From contig NZ_BBXE01000018.1 in assembly GCF_001570565.1 (NCBI RefSeq), forward strand, positions 62,001 to 126,000: a stretch of DNA of 64,000 nucleotides, written 5' to 3'. Position numbers and translations under genes: made by a program. The notes beneath the pieces were generated by a model that was not told where the DNA came from, ran no database searches, and saw only the letters and a program-made list of their open reading frames with translations. Origin of the DNA: Herbidospora yilanensis. GTDB lineage: Bacteria; Actinomycetota; Actinomycetes; Streptosporangiales; Streptosporangiaceae. Numbering within the stretch: the stretch's first letter is position 1; each line of letters begins with the position of its first letter. Positions 30,071 through 39,048 of this stretch are shown here, piece by piece.

Positions 30071-30832
30071 TCAGGTGATCAGGATTCCGCCGTCCACCGG
30101 AAGCACCGCCCCGGTCACGTACGATCCGGCGGCCGAGGCCAGGAAGATGGCCGCGCAGACCAACTCCTCGGCCTCCCCCACCCGCCCGGCGGGCACCCGC
30201 AGGGCCAGCGCCTTCTCCAGGTAGCCCTCGGGGTACTGCGAGGTCATCTCGGAGGCGAAGAACCCCGGCTCCAGGCAGTTGACGCGGATGCCCCGGCGCC
30301 CCGTCCACTGCTGCGCGAGATCCCTGGTCAACCCGGTCAGCGCCGCCTTGGACGCCGAGTAGGCCGCCTGCGGCAACCCTCCGGTCGTCTCGCCCAGGAT
30401 GCTCCCGATGTTCACGATCGAGGAGCCGGGACGCATCACCCGGGCGCAGGCCTGGGCCATGTGGAAGGCCCCGTTGAGGTTGACGTCGACGACCGCGCGG
30501 AACTCCTCGGCGGTCTCCCTGAGGGCGGGCACGGCGGTCCCGACCCCCGCGTTGTTGATCAGGATGTCGACCCCGCCCAGCTCGGCGACGGCCGCGGAGA
30601 CCAGGGCGGCGCAGTCGTCGGGTGAGGTCACGTCGGTGGCCACGGCGACACAACGGCGGCCGGTCTCCTCGACCAGCCGCCGTGTCTCCTCCAGCCGTTC
30701 GGCCCGCCGCGCGCCGATGGCGACGTCGGCTCCGGCCTCGGCCAGGCCCCGGGCGAAGGCCACGCCCAGGCCCGACGAGGCCCCCGTGACGACCGCGACC
30801 TTCCCGTCAAGACGAAATCGTTCGAGAATCAC
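30071..30832 (-). CDS. SDR family oxidoreductase
   Basis: 253 residues from GTG 30832 (a TTG at 30853 is also in frame). Cofactor loop TGASSGLG near residue 15; NNAGVG; catalytic Ser in NIGSILGE; Tyr-x3-Lys in AYSASKAAL; C-terminal LPVDGGILI. This is the FabG-like classical SDR type, likely NAD(P)-dependent; the substrate cannot be assigned. It follows the TPR protein gene by 24 bp on the same strand and is probably in one transcript with it. Confidence 0.9.
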   Translation of the reverse strand: MILERFRLDGKVAVVTGASSGLGVAFARGLAEAGADVAIGARRAERLEETRRLVEETGRRCVAVATDVTSPDDCAALVSAAVAELGGVDILINNAGVGTAVPALRETAEEFRAVVDVNLNGAFHMAQACARVMRPGSSIVNIGSILGETTGGLPQAAYSASKAALTGLTRDLAQQWTGRRGIRVNCLEPGFFASEMTSQYPEGYLEKALALRVPAGRVGEAEELVCAAIFLASAAGSYVTGAVLPVDGGILIT

Positions 30833-30856
30833 GGCGCCACGATACCGAACCAAGTT

Positions 30857-33142
30857 CTAGAGGCCGTACTCCTTCACGATGTGCTCGTGGCGCTCGGCCT
30901 CTACACCGACCTCGCGGGCCAGGTCGAGCCAGGCCAGCGGGTGGACCCACGTCTCGGTCACGTCGTCGAGGACGGCGTCGAGCTCGGTCGGGCTCGCGTC
31001 GGGCGGGAGCGCGATCCAGCCGAACACGCCCGGGAGCTGCTCGCCGGTGCCGGGGTGGGTGACCGTGTAGTTCTTGTCGGAGTAGACCCACATCGGCCAG
31101 CCGCGCTCGGCCATCAGCTCGTCGAACTCCGACCACTCCTCGTCGGTCGGGGCGGCGCCGTCGAAGAACCAGCTCGTGTAGCCGCCCGGACGGAGCATCG
31201 TGACCCCGGCGAACGGGATGACGAAGTTCTCCTTCTCCTCTTCGGACTCGGGCACCGGCTCCAGCGGGCGCGGGTCGATGACGACGATGTCGCCGGCGTT
31301 GTATTCCATGCCGCGCGGCTGCGGGATGGCCAGCCGGGCGGTGGCGGGGCCGGTGCGGACCGCGAGGACCTCGCGCTGGCTGCCGTCGGGCGCGGGGAGG
31401 ATGGCGCGGATGAGGTGCCACTCCTCCTCGATCGGGCCCTCGGGCGACTGGATCGGCATGCCGAGCCTGGCCGCGCCCTTGCGGACCGTCACCCAGTCTT
31501 CGGCGGCCGTCGCCAGCACGATCACGCGCCAGATGTCTTCTTCCTCGCCCTCGACGTCGCCGTCGATGATCGGGCGGAGGATCTCGGCGGCGCGGGTGTT
31601 GTCGCCGAGCTGCTGCACGGCGCCCGACCACAGGCGCAGCGATTCGAGACCGGCGCCGCCCTTGGCGGCCTTCTCGGCCTCGTCGGCCGTCTCCTCCCAG
31701 CGCTCGCGCGCCCGGTGGAGGCGGGCCAGCGCCAGGTGGGAGGCGGGCGCCTTGAGGCGGCCCGCGAGGTCGTGGACACGTTCGTCCTGCCCCGCCTCGA
31801 TGAGGAGGCCGGTCAGGTAGCCGATGTCTTCGGGGTCGGCCTGCGCCGGGTCGCCCTGGACGGCGGCCATCTGCCAGTAGACGTCGGCGCCGGTGGGCGC
31901 GTAGCCCAGGAAGCCGAGGGTGGTCGTGTGGCGGCGGGTCGCTTCGAGGTCTTTGCCCGACAGGGGCCACAACCAGCCGACCCAGCGCTCGGGGTCGGCG
32001 GTGCGGCCGTCGGCGGCGTCGAAGTAGGCGACCAGCTCTGCCTCGGGGCCGGGCGGCGGCAGCTCGACGGCGGCGTCGCACTCGGCGCGCAGCGCGGCGA
32101 TCTGCTCGGCGACGCCCTCGGCCGACTTCAGCTCGCGCGAGGCGGCCTCGGCCAGGTCGGCGAGCAGCCGGGCCTGCCAGACGCCCTGCCGCCGCAGCGC
32201 CAGCCGCGCGCCGGTGAACGCCAGGTCGACGCGGGCCCGCGGGGAGCCCATGGTCTCGAAGTAGCTCATCCACTGCCGGACGATCCGGCCGAGCTGCCAG
32301 GAGTTCTGGATGGCGTCCTGCTCCGACAACCGGTGGACGACCTGGGCCCACTCGACCCAGTCGCGCGGGTGCTCGCCGACGACGTCGAGGTCGGGCAGCG
32401 ACTCGACGGCGTGCTGGACCTGGCCGAGCTCGACCAGGATGCGGGAGTGCAGGATGCCCTCGCGCCGGACCTTGGCGACCGGGTCGTCGGGCTTGAAGCC
32501 GTTGGCCGCGTGGAGCGCCTCCAGCGCGTCCTGCGCGCGGCCGGTGGCCAGCAGCGCCCGCGCCGACATGGCGGCGAGCTCCCAGGAGGCCTCGCGCCCG
32601 GCGCCGCGCAGCCGCTCGACGGCGGCCTCGGCGTAGGCGACGGCCTCGGCGGGCTTGCCCGCGTCGAGCAGGGCCAGCACGTATTGGGTGGTGAGCCCGG
32701 AGAAGGCCAGCGAGTCGGGCCCCACGGTCTGCAGCGCGCGGCCCAGCGAGCCGAGCCGCTCGTCGGCGTAGCCGGGCCCGTCGGTGTTGGCCTGGGCGAT
32801 CGCCAGCACCTCGACGGCCCCCGAGGCCGCCGGGCAGTCGGCGACGTCGCCGCGGGCGGCGAAGCTGACGAGCTCACGCGCGTCGTCGATGGCCACGGAG
32901 CCGTTCGCGCGGTCGCCGACCCGGCCGATCAGATGCCAGTAACGGGCGAACAGTTCGAGCCAGGGCTGCTCCATGCCCTCGGCCTGCTGCGCGATCGCCG
33001 GAGCCACGACGTCGAGCTGGCCGTAGCGGCCTTCGAGGGCCTGCGCGGGAACGTCGCCCAGCGCCATCGCCAGCCCGACATTTCCCGCCTCGTGCAGTTG
33101 CCGCTGGGTGCCGCCGACCCACGACCAGATGTCCACGTCCAT
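30857..33142 (-). CDS. Large TPR-like protein of unknown function
   Basis: 761 residues, no signal peptide, no membrane helix. Residues 1-540 are alpha-helical repeats of TPR character (for example ALLDAGKPAEAVAYAEAAVERLRGAG; ALLATGRAQDALEALHAANG). The last 200 residues are different: acidic, Trp-rich and without repeats (SEFDELMAERGWPMWVYSDKNYTVTHPGTGEQLPG). I do not recognise this C-terminal part. TPR arrays usually mediate protein contacts, so a scaffold or regulatory role is likely. Confidence 0.8.
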   Translation of the reverse strand: MDVDIWSWVGGTQRQLHEAGNVGLAMALGDVPAQALEGRYGQLDVVAPAIAQQAEGMEQPWLELFARYWHLIGRVGDRANGSVAIDDARELVSFAARGDVADCPAASGAVEVLAIAQANTDGPGYADERLGSLGRALQTVGPDSLAFSGLTTQYVLALLDAGKPAEAVAYAEAAVERLRGAGREASWELAAMSARALLATGRAQDALEALHAANGFKPDDPVAKVRREGILHSRILVELGQVQHAVESLPDLDVVGEHPRDWVEWAQVVHRLSEQDAIQNSWQLGRIVRQWMSYFETMGSPRARVDLAFTGARLALRRQGVWQARLLADLAEAASRELKSAEGVAEQIAALRAECDAAVELPPPGPEAELVAYFDAADGRTADPERWVGWLWPLSGKDLEATRRHTTTLGFLGYAPTGADVYWQMAAVQGDPAQADPEDIGYLTGLLIEAGQDERVHDLAGRLKAPASHLALARLHRARERWEETADEAEKAAKGGAGLESLRLWSGAVQQLGDNTRAAEILRPIIDGDVEGEEEDIWRVIVLATAAEDWVTVRKGAARLGMPIQSPEGPIEEEWHLIRAILPAPDGSQREVLAVRTGPATARLAIPQPRGMEYNAGDIVVIDPRPLEPVPESEEEKENFVIPFAGVTMLRPGGYTSWFFDGAAPTDEEWSEFDELMAERGWPMWVYSDKNYTVTHPGTGEQLPGVFGWIALPPDASPTELDAVLDDVTETWVHPLAWLDLAREVGVEAERHEHIVKEYGL

Positions 33143-33200
33143 GGGCAGCCAGTCTGCCAGGTCACCAGGGCTGCCCCAAACGTCCGCACGGCTGGGCGCG

Positions 33201-33935
33201 CTAATTCACCGCGGCTTGTGCCTCGCCCAGCAGTTCCCCCAGCTCGGCCGCCTCACCATCGGTGAGCACGTCATATGCGGGCGCGACCAGCGCGTCGGTC
33301 AGTTCCTCGGCGTGCGCCCGCTTCGCCAGGTCCTCTTCCGCGGGTACGGGATAGGGCTCCGGCCACGACAGAAACCTGGCGACCTCGGAAGTGCTCCGAT
33401 AGGCGAGCGGCGCGCCGGACTCGTCGCTGCCGACGATGGTGGCCATGAGGGGGTCGAGCCGCGCGGCGGCGACCGCGACGGCGTGCATGCCGCCCCGGTG
33501 CTCCCTCGCCACCTGGAGCGCGTGGGCGGCGCGGCCGGGGCCGTCGCCGGGGAGCGGCAGCGCGCGCCAGCCGGCGAACAGCGGCGCCGCCGCCGGGGAG
33601 GCCGCCGCGGTGGCCTTCGTGAGCAGGTCGGCGAGTCGTCCCGCCCCGCCGAAGTCGAGGTTGCGGCGGCCCCAGTCGGCGCACGCGCCGGCGAACAGGG
33701 TGGCGGCCTTCTCGGCGGGCAGCGACCGCCCGCCCTCCCACGTCGTGCGGACGAAGCCCGGCTCGAAGAACGGCGCGGCGGCCAGGACCACATCGGGGTG
33801 GACCTCCCCGAGGACGCCGCAGCGGCCCCGGAAGTACATCTCCCACCGGCCGAGCCCGTGCTCGTCGCAGAGGGCCTTGACCTCGCGGGAGATCATGAAT
33901 CTGCCCCCGAGCGCCCCGATCGCCTTCTTGTACAT
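33201..33935 (-). CDS. SCO6745-like protein of unknown function
   Basis: 244 residues from ATG 33935 with a perfect AGGAGG. It resembles the actinobacterial SCO6745 group: MYKKAIGALGGRFM, EVKALCDEHGLGRWEMYFRGRCGVLGEV and FVRTTWEGGR are the recognisable segments. No catalytic motif is apparent; the first block looks like a small helical DNA-binding or dimerisation fold. Family name is from memory of the pattern. Stands between the TPR gene and dapF on the same strand. Confidence 0.7.
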   Translation of the reverse strand: MYKKAIGALGGRFMISREVKALCDEHGLGRWEMYFRGRCGVLGEVHPDVVLAAAPFFEPGFVRTTWEGGRSLPAEKAATLFAGACADWGRRNLDFGGAGRLADLLTKATAAASPAAAPLFAGWRALPLPGDGPGRAAHALQVAREHRGGMHAVAVAAARLDPLMATIVGSDESGAPLAYRSTSEVARFLSWPEPYPVPAEEDLAKRAHAEELTDALVAPAYDVLTDGEAAELGELLGEAQAAVN

Positions 33936-33999
33936 GTCCGCCTCCTGGGTCTGCACAGCGCACCCAGCATGGAAGACAGAACAATATTCGGCAACCCGT

Positions 34000-34806
34000 T
34001 CAGCCGTGGTAGTCGCCCTCGGCCACCAGTTCGGCCGGCCCGGCCAGGTAGCTGGTCCGCCCGTCGAGGGTGATCGTCAGGGTCCCGCCGAGCACTCGTA
34101 CGGACCAGACCCCCTCGTCCTCACCCGCGGCATGGGCCGCCGCCACCGCCGTGGCCACCGCGCCGGTGCCGCAGGAGCGGGTCTCGCCGGAGCCGCGTTC
34201 GTAGACGCGCATCGAGACCGAGTGGTCGCCGATCGGGTTGATCAACTCGATGTTGACCCCGTCGGGGAAGGCGTGGCGGTCGAAGGACGGCTGGGCCGAG
34301 AGGTCGAGCTCGGTGACCGGATCGGTGATCACGCAGGCCAGGTGGGGGTTGCCCACGTTGACGCGCAGGCCTCGGTATTCGCGCCCGTTCAGGACGGTCC
34401 GGCTCTCGCCCGACACGACCGGCCGGCCCATGTCGACGCGCACGTCGCCCGAGGCGCCCAGGCGCACCCGCCGGACCCCGGCCCGGGTCGCCACGCCGAA
34501 CTCGCCCGGCTCGGCCAGACCGGCGTCGACCAGGTAGCGCGCGAACACCCGCACCCCGTTGCCGCACATCTCGGCGAGGCTGCCGTCGGCGTTGCGGTAG
34601 TCCATGAACCATTCGGCCTCGGGGGCCTGGGACTCCACCTCGGGGACCAACTTGGTCGGGACCACGTGGAGGACGCCGTCGCCGCCGATTCCGGCCCGGC
34701 GGTCGCAGATCCGGGCCACGAGCGGCGCGGGCAGGTCGAGACGCCCCTCCGGGTCGGGAAGCAGGACGAAATCGTTCTCGGTCCCATGACCCTTCACGAA
34801 GCGCAT
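34000..34806 (-). CDS. dapF: Diaminopimelate epimerase
   Basis: 268 residues. Converts LL- to meso-diaminopimelate for lysine and peptidoglycan. The two catalytic cysteines are visible in MCGNGVR and SCGTGAVA. The N-terminus KGHGTENDFVLLPD is the usual substrate loop. The start overlaps the 3' end of miaA, so the two are coupled, as in other actinobacteria. Confidence 0.96.
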   Translation of the reverse strand: MRFVKGHGTENDFVLLPDPEGRLDLPAPLVARICDRRAGIGGDGVLHVVPTKLVPEVESQAPEAEWFMDYRNADGSLAEMCGNGVRVFARYLVDAGLAEPGEFGVATRAGVRRVRLGASGDVRVDMGRPVVSGESRTVLNGREYRGLRVNVGNPHLACVITDPVTELDLSAQPSFDRHAFPDGVNIELINPIGDHSVSMRVYERGSGETRSCGTGAVATAVAAAHAAGEDEGVWSVRVLGGTLTITLDGRTSYLAGPAELVAEGDYHG

Positions 34807-35699
34807 GAGACAACCTTAATCGCTTGAGCAGGGAGGTCCGGGGCGTCGTAGGGCAGCCAGACCACCCGGGGATCGCGGCGGAACCACGACTCCTGGCGGC
34901 GCGCGAAGCGCCTGGTGGCCCTGACCGTCTCGTCGAGGGCCTGTTCCTCGGTCCACTCGCCGTCGAGGTATTTGATCACCTGGGCGTATCCGAGGGCCCG
35001 CGACGCCGTCACGCCCATGCCCGCCTCGTGCAGTTTCCGCGTCTCTTCCACGAAACCGGCCGCCCACATGCGGTGAACCCGGGCCTCGATGCGCTCGTCG
35101 AGCACCGGGCGGGGGATGCTCAGCCCGATCTGCGCCGATCGGTAGACCGACTCGTAGGACGGCATGGTGGCCGAGAACGGCCGCCCGGACAACTCGATGA
35201 CCTCCAGTGCGCGCACCACCCGCCGCCCGTTGCTGGGCAGGATCGCGGCGGCGGCCACCGGGTCTTCGGCCTTGAGGCGGGCGTAGAGGGGCGCGACGCC
35301 CCTCTCGGCCAGTTCGGCTTCGAGCCTGGCCCGGATCACGCTGTCGGTGCCGGGGAACTCCAGGTCGTCGAGGATCGCCCGGACGTACAGGCCCGAACCT
35401 CCGACGATCACCGGGGTGACGCCCCTGGCCAGCAGCCCGTCGATCAGGGGACGGGCGATCCGCTGGTATTCGGCCACGCTCGCGGTCTGGTCGACGGCCC
35501 AGATGTCGAACAAATGGTGGATGACACCTTTTCGTTCGGGGATGGTCAATTTGGCTGTGCCGATGTCCATTCCTCGGTAAAGCTGCATGGAGTCGGCGTT
35601 CACCGCCTCGCCCCCGAGACGGATCGCCAATTCCACGGCAAGGTCGGACTTTCCGGCCGCCGTGGGCCCCACGACGGCGATGACTGGTAGCTGCCCCAC
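34794..35699 (-). CDS. miaA: tRNA dimethylallyltransferase
   Basis: 301 residues from the GTG at 35699 (VGQLPVIAVVGPTAAGKS). Adds a dimethylallyl group to A37 of tRNAs reading UNN codons; MiaB then adds the methylthio group. P-loop GPTAAGKS at 11-18, then VNADSMQLYRGMDIGTAK and GGSGLYVRAILDD. The open frame extends upstream to 36026, but that part is antisense to two small plus-strand genes and is not family sequence. Overlaps dapF by 13 bp. Confidence 0.95.
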   Translation of the reverse strand: MGQLPVIAVVGPTAAGKSDLAVELAIRLGGEAVNADSMQLYRGMDIGTAKLTIPERKGVIHHLFDIWAVDQTASVAEYQRIARPLIDGLLARGVTPVIVGGSGLYVRAILDDLEFPGTDSVIRARLEAELAERGVAPLYARLKAEDPVAAAAILPSNGRRVVRALEVIELSGRPFSATMPSYESVYRSAQIGLSIPRPVLDERIEARVHRMWAAGFVEETRKLHEAGMGVTASRALGYAQVIKYLDGEWTEEQALDETVRATRRFARRQESWFRRDPRVVWLPYDAPDLPAQAIKVVSCAS

Positions 35700-35775
35700 A
35701 CCATCCAGTGTCCCAAGCCCCCGGGTAAGAATGGGACGAGTGGCGCCCGTCAGCGTCACGATCGGGGGATACGAC

Positions 35776-35967
35776 ATGTCCATGTTCGACAAGGCCAAGG
35801 ACAAGCTCGGCGAACACTCCGACAAGGTGGAGGACGCCGCCAAGAAGGGCGTCGACAAGGTCTCCGAGACCGCCCGCCACAAGACCGGCGGCCGCCACGA
35901 CGACAAGATCGACAAGGTCGCCGACAAGGCCAAGGACGCGGCCGACAAGATCGACGGCAAGCAGTAG
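35776..35967 (+). CDS. MT0933-type (Rv0909-like) antitoxin family small protein
   Basis: 63 residues, very Lys/Asp-rich and helical: MSMFDKAKDKLGEHSDKVED, ending KDAADKIDGKQ. GGGGGA precedes the ATG. It matches the MT0933 antitoxin family, whose founder pairs with an SRPBCC-type toxin. No toxin candidate is adjacent. A close relative starts 11 bp downstream. The family is also compatible with a stress-response or CsbD-like role. Confidence 0.8.
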   Translation: MSMFDKAKDKLGEHSDKVEDAAKKGVDKVSETARHKTGGRHDDKIDKVADKAKDAADKIDGKQ

Positions 35968-35978
35968 GGGGAACTCCG

Positions 35979-36242
35979 ATGTCGTTCTTCGACAAGGTCA
36001 AGGACATGTTCGGCGGACACCATCACACCCAGTCCGCCCCGACGACTCCTCGACCCCAGCGCATGCCCGGCACCGAGCAGGACGGCTTCCGCGACAAGGT
36101 GGAGGATTCCGTGAAGAGCGGCATCGACTCCGCCGCCCGGAAGGCCGACGAGATGACCAAGGGCAAGTACCGCGACAAGATCAACCGCACGGCCGGCTCA
36201 GCCAGGAACGCCGCCGACAAGATCGACGGCAAGCAGGACTAG
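35979..36242 (+). CDS. Second MT0933-type small protein
   Basis: 87 residues from an ATG with GGGGAA upstream. MSFFDKVKDMFGG and the ending NAADKIDGKQ repeat the pattern of the preceding gene; a His/Pro-rich insert (HHHTQSAPTTPRPQ) separates the halves. The two genes are tandem paralogues in one operon. The partner toxin, if any, must be encoded elsewhere. Confidence 0.78.
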   Translation: MSFFDKVKDMFGGHHHTQSAPTTPRPQRMPGTEQDGFRDKVEDSVKSGIDSAARKADEMTKGKYRDKINRTAGSARNAADKIDGKQD

Positions 36243-36254
36243 GCTCCTCCGTCC

Positions 36255-36285
36255 CGCCCGCCTCTCGTTCTCGCGGAGGCGGGCG
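36255..36285. terminator. Bidirectional hairpin terminator
   Basis: Arms CGCCCGCCTC and GAGGCGGGCG pair over 10 bp around an 11-base loop. It lies between the convergent MT0933-type operon and ogt, placed to end both. Confidence 0.6.
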
Positions 36286-36290
36286 CGGCC

Positions 36291-36329
36291 GGTCAGAACG
36301 CGGCTGGTCAGAACCCCTCTGATCAGAAC
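36291..36329. repeat. Three GGTCAGAAC copies at 15-bp spacing at the end of ogt
   Basis: GGTCAGAAC at 36291 and 36306, GATCAGAAC at 36321. The third copy includes the ogt stop codon (minus-strand TGA), and the others repeat it downstream. This looks like tandem duplication of the gene's last 15 bp. Confidence 0.6.
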
Positions 36330-36835
36330 AGGGTCGGCGGCAGGTGACCTTCCATGGTCAGCAGCCGGCGCTTCGACTCGACGCCCGCCCCGCCGGAGAA
36401 CCCGCCCAGCCCGCCGCCCGCCACGACCCGGTGGCACGGCACGATGATCGGGATCGGGTTGCTCCCCATGATCGATCCGATGGCCCGCGCCGGGATGCCC
36501 GTCTCACGGGCCAGGTCGCCGTAGGTCACCGCCCGCCCGTAGGGCACGCTCTCGAACAGCAGGCCCAGCACCCGGCGCTGCGTCGTGGACGTCAGCCGCC
36601 AGTCGAGAGGCACCGTGAACTCGGTCAGTTCTCCGGCGAAGTAGGCCGCGAGCTGACGGCCGACCTCGGCGGTCTCGGGCTCGCCCGCGTCGTCGGGGAA
36701 CGGGCGCATCCGCTCACGGACGCGCGCACGGAACTCCGGACCGTCGTCGAACGAGGTGGCCACCACCCCGACGGAGGTCACGGCCGCCACGACAAGCCCG
36801 ACATCGGTCGGCACCGACACGAAACCCAGCCCCAT
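36323..36835 (-). CDS. ogt: Methylated-DNA--protein-cysteine methyltransferase
   Basis: 170 residues. Suicide repair of O6-alkylguanine and O4-alkylthymine. The acceptor C134 sits in [11 protein letters not shown]; the recognition helix precedes it ([24 protein letters not shown]). There is no Ada N-terminal zinc domain, so this is the Ogt type. A RecA-NDp-like promoter is placed so that the transcript would begin at or within a base or two of the ATG, predicting leaderless, damage-induced expression. Confidence 0.94.
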   Translation of the reverse strand: MGLGFVSVPTDVGLVVAAVTSVGVVATSFDDGPEFRARVRERMRPFPDDAGEPETAEVGRQLAAYFAGELTEFTVPLDWRLTSTTQRRVLGLLFESVPYGRAVTYGDLARETGIPARAIGSIMGSNPIPIIVPCHRVVAGGGLGGFSGGAGVESKRRLLTMEGHLPPTLF

Positions 36836-36842
36836 TCACCCG

Positions 36843-36864
36843 ACCATAGCCCCCGCCACCGACA
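36843..36864 (-). promoter_or_regulatory. RecA-NDp (PafBC-type) promoter of ogt
   Basis: On the minus strand: TGTCGGT (36864-36858), nine bases, TATGGT (36848-36843). Both the element and the spacing fit the PafBC-dependent damage promoter, and the -10 has the TAnnnT form. Transcription should start about 36836, next to the ogt ATG at 36835. Confidence 0.6.
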
Positions 36865-36889
36865 CGACCGGACCTCCTACCATGAGGCG

Positions 36890-37831
36890 ATGTCCAACCG
36901 TGAGCTGATCGTCCTCGGCACGTCGAGTGCCGTGCCGACGCGGTCGCGCAACCACAACGGCTACTTCCTCCGCTGGGACGACCAGGGCTTCCTCTTCGAC
37001 CCGGGCGAGGGCACCCAGCGGCAGATGCGGTTGGCCGGGGTCAGCGCCCACGACGTCACGACGATCTGCGTCACCCACTTCCACGGCGACCACTGCCTGG
37101 GCCTGCCGGGGGTGATCCAGCGCATCGCGCGCGACGGCGTGCGCCACGAGGTGCGGGCCGTCTATCCGGCGAGCGGCGAGGACTACTGGCTGCGGCTCCG
37201 CCACGCCACCGCCTTCGCCGACACCTCGGTCGTCACGCCGTGCCCCGTCGAGGGCGAGGTCACGACCCTGCCGTTCGCGGGGCTCACGCTGACCGCCCGG
37301 CGGTTGTCCCACCCGGTCGACGCCTACGGCTACCGGCTCGACGAGCCGCCGGGCCGCCGGATGATCGCCGCCGAACTCGCCCGCCACGGCATCGGCGGCG
37401 CGCAGGTGGGCGAACTCCAGCGGGAGGGCCGCCTGGGCCCGGTCACCCTGGAGCAGGTCAGCGAACCGCGCCGGGGCCAGAGCATGGCGTTCGTCATGGA
37501 CACCCGGCTGTGCGACGGCGTCCACGCCCTGGCCGAGGGCGTCGACCTGCTGGTGGTCGAGTCGACGTTCCTGACGCCGGAGTCGGCCCTCGCCCGCGAC
37601 TACGGGCACCTCACCGCCGCCCAGGCCGGGCAGGTCGCCGCGGCGGCGGGCGTGCGGAAGCTGGTGCTGACCCACTTCTCCGAACGCTACGGCCGCGACG
37701 ACGAACTCCGCTTCGCCGAGGAGGCCGCGAAGGCCTATTCGGGCGACATCGTGGTGGCCCGCGACCTCCTGCGCGTGCCGGTGCCCAGACGCCGCGGTCA
37801 GGACTCGGGAGCCGACGCCGCCGTGACGTAG
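36890..37831 (+). CDS. rnz: Ribonuclease Z (MBL fold)
   Basis: 313 residues. The N-terminus [25 protein letters not shown] and the HFHGDH motif at 63-68 are typical of RNase Z; later metal ligands are in [12 protein letters not shown] and THFSERYG. The enzyme trims tRNA 3' ends. The ATG at 36890 is preceded by GAGG. The gene is divergent from ogt and overlaps the convergent LigB-like gene by 34 bp. Confidence 0.9.
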   Translation: MSNRELIVLGTSSAVPTRSRNHNGYFLRWDDQGFLFDPGEGTQRQMRLAGVSAHDVTTICVTHFHGDHCLGLPGVIQRIARDGVRHEVRAVYPASGEDYWLRLRHATAFADTSVVTPCPVEGEVTTLPFAGLTLTARRLSHPVDAYGYRLDEPPGRRMIAAELARHGIGGAQVGELQREGRLGPVTLEQVSEPRRGQSMAFVMDTRLCDGVHALAEGVDLLVVESTFLTPESALARDYGHLTAAQAGQVAAAAGVRKLVLTHFSERYGRDDELRFAEEAAKAYSGDIVVARDLLRVPVPRRRGQDSGADAAVT

Positions 37832-38460
37832 TAGGCCACCCCGTAGGGCGCGTCGGAATAGAGCGGCACGAAGGGCCAGGCGGGCAGGGTCTGGAAGGCC
37901 GCCCTTCCCGCCGCCCACATCTCGGCCGCCTCGCCGGGGTCGAGCGCGGCGGTCCGGCCCGCCACGAGGGCCGCCTCCAGCCGCCGCGAGTAGGCCGCCG
38001 CGCCGGGGTGCAGATAGCCGGGCGACTTCTCGGTCAGCCGGGCCGAGCCGTCGCCCATGACCAGCAACGCCACCCGCGGGGCCAGCGCCGCCACCCGTTC
38101 GCCGACGGCGCGGCAGCCCTCGGGAGGGGTGCCGTGGCGGAGGGTTTCGAGATGGAGCGGCACGTCGGAGGAGGCCAGCAACCACCGCCCGATCGTGAGC
38201 GACAGCGGCAGAACCGGCGTCCCGCTCCCGACGGTCACATCCGCGCCCCAGGGCCTCAGCGTGCCGGCGGCGGACGGCGGATAGACGCGCCCGACGTCGG
38301 CGCCACCGACGACCGCGATCAGGTCGGGTGCGGCGGAGCGCAGCACCGCCACGGCCTCCGCGCAGGCGGCCCGGAGGGGATCGAGCTCCCCCGCGGCCTC
38401 CCCGGCGAGGGAGGGAACGATCAGCGGTGGATTCGGGCACACGGCAGCGGCGACGAGCAC
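37798..38460 (-). CDS. Class III extradiol dioxygenase B-like domain protein
   Basis: 220 residues. [20 protein letters not shown] is the conserved start of a LigB-like group found in the miaB-miaA interval of actinobacteria. [20 protein letters not shown] and [21 protein letters not shown] are further conserved parts. The fold is that of LigB-type ring-cleavage enzymes and of AMMECR1-linked Memo proteins, but no ring-cleavage pathway genes are near. Function unknown; the constant placement suggests a tRNA- or wall-related role, which is inference. Confidence 0.82.
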   Translation of the reverse strand: MLVAAAVCPNPPLIVPSLAGEAAGELDPLRAACAEAVAVLRSAAPDLIAVVGGADVGRVYPPSAAGTLRPWGADVTVGSGTPVLPLSLTIGRWLLASSDVPLHLETLRHGTPPEGCRAVGERVAALAPRVALLVMGDGSARLTEKSPGYLHPGAAAYSRRLEAALVAGRTAALDPGEAAEMWAAGRAAFQTLPAWPFVPLYSDAPYGVAYYVTAASAPES

Positions 38461-38538
38461 CGCCTCAGCGTATCCACCGCTGATCCGTCCAGCGTCCCCC
38501 CATCAGCCCCGGCCTGGTGTCCGCTCGCGACACCGCGT

Positions 38539-39048
38539 TTAGTACCCGCCGATCGGCTCGCCAGGCTCGATCGCGCCCGCGTCGCCGCTGCGGTCGATGG
38601 CATCCGGGTCGTCCTGCGCCGACTGGGTCGGCTTCGCGGCCGGCTTCCCGGTGGGCTCGGCCGCGGGCTTGTTCTGCCCGCTGTTCCCGCCGCTTCCCTG
38701 CTCGGTCCGGCCCGGCGCGTCGCCGGAGGCGACGGCGGTGTCGTCCTGGACGTCCTCCTGCACCGCGGGCGCCTCGCCGTCTTCGGCCACGACGTCGTCC
38801 GGCGGCGACTCGGCCTCGGGGCCTTCGGCCACGTCGGGGTCGGCCGGGTCGGCGTCGGCGGCGGGAGGCGCGGCCGTGGTCGCCGCGGGGGCGGGGGCCG
38901 GAGGGGTCGGGTCGCCGTTGAGGGCGAGGCCGACGCCGGCTCCGCCGACGACCGCCACCAGCACGCCGGCGACGATCGCGATCGTCTTGGTGTTGCCGCC
39001 TGATCGTGCGCGGCCCGGCGGAGGTGCCTTTCGCGCGGATCGGTTCAT
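38539..39048 (-). CDS. Membrane-anchored acidic, Ala/Pro-rich protein
   Basis: 169 residues from ATG 39048 (GGAG eight bases upstream). A short basic cytoplasmic N-terminus (MNRSARKAPPPGRARSGG) leads to one helix (TIAIVAGVLVAVVGGAGVGLAL) and then a low-complexity Asp/Glu/Pro/Ala tail without domains. It is probably a cell-surface or cell-wall-spanning stalk. I do not recognise a family. Confidence 0.7.
   Translation of the reverse strand: MNRSARKAPPPGRARSGGNTKTIAIVAGVLVAVVGGAGVGLALNGDPTPPAPAPAATTAAPPAADADPADPDVAEGPEAESPPDDVVAEDGEAPAVQEDVQDDTAVASGDAPGRTEQGSGGNSGQNKPAAEPTGKPAAKPTQSAQDDPDAIDRSGDAGAIEPGEPIGGY

Noticed and set aside
35700-36026. N-terminal extension of miaA to 36026
   Set aside because: Antisense to the MT0933-type genes; MiaA homology begins just after the GTG at 35699.
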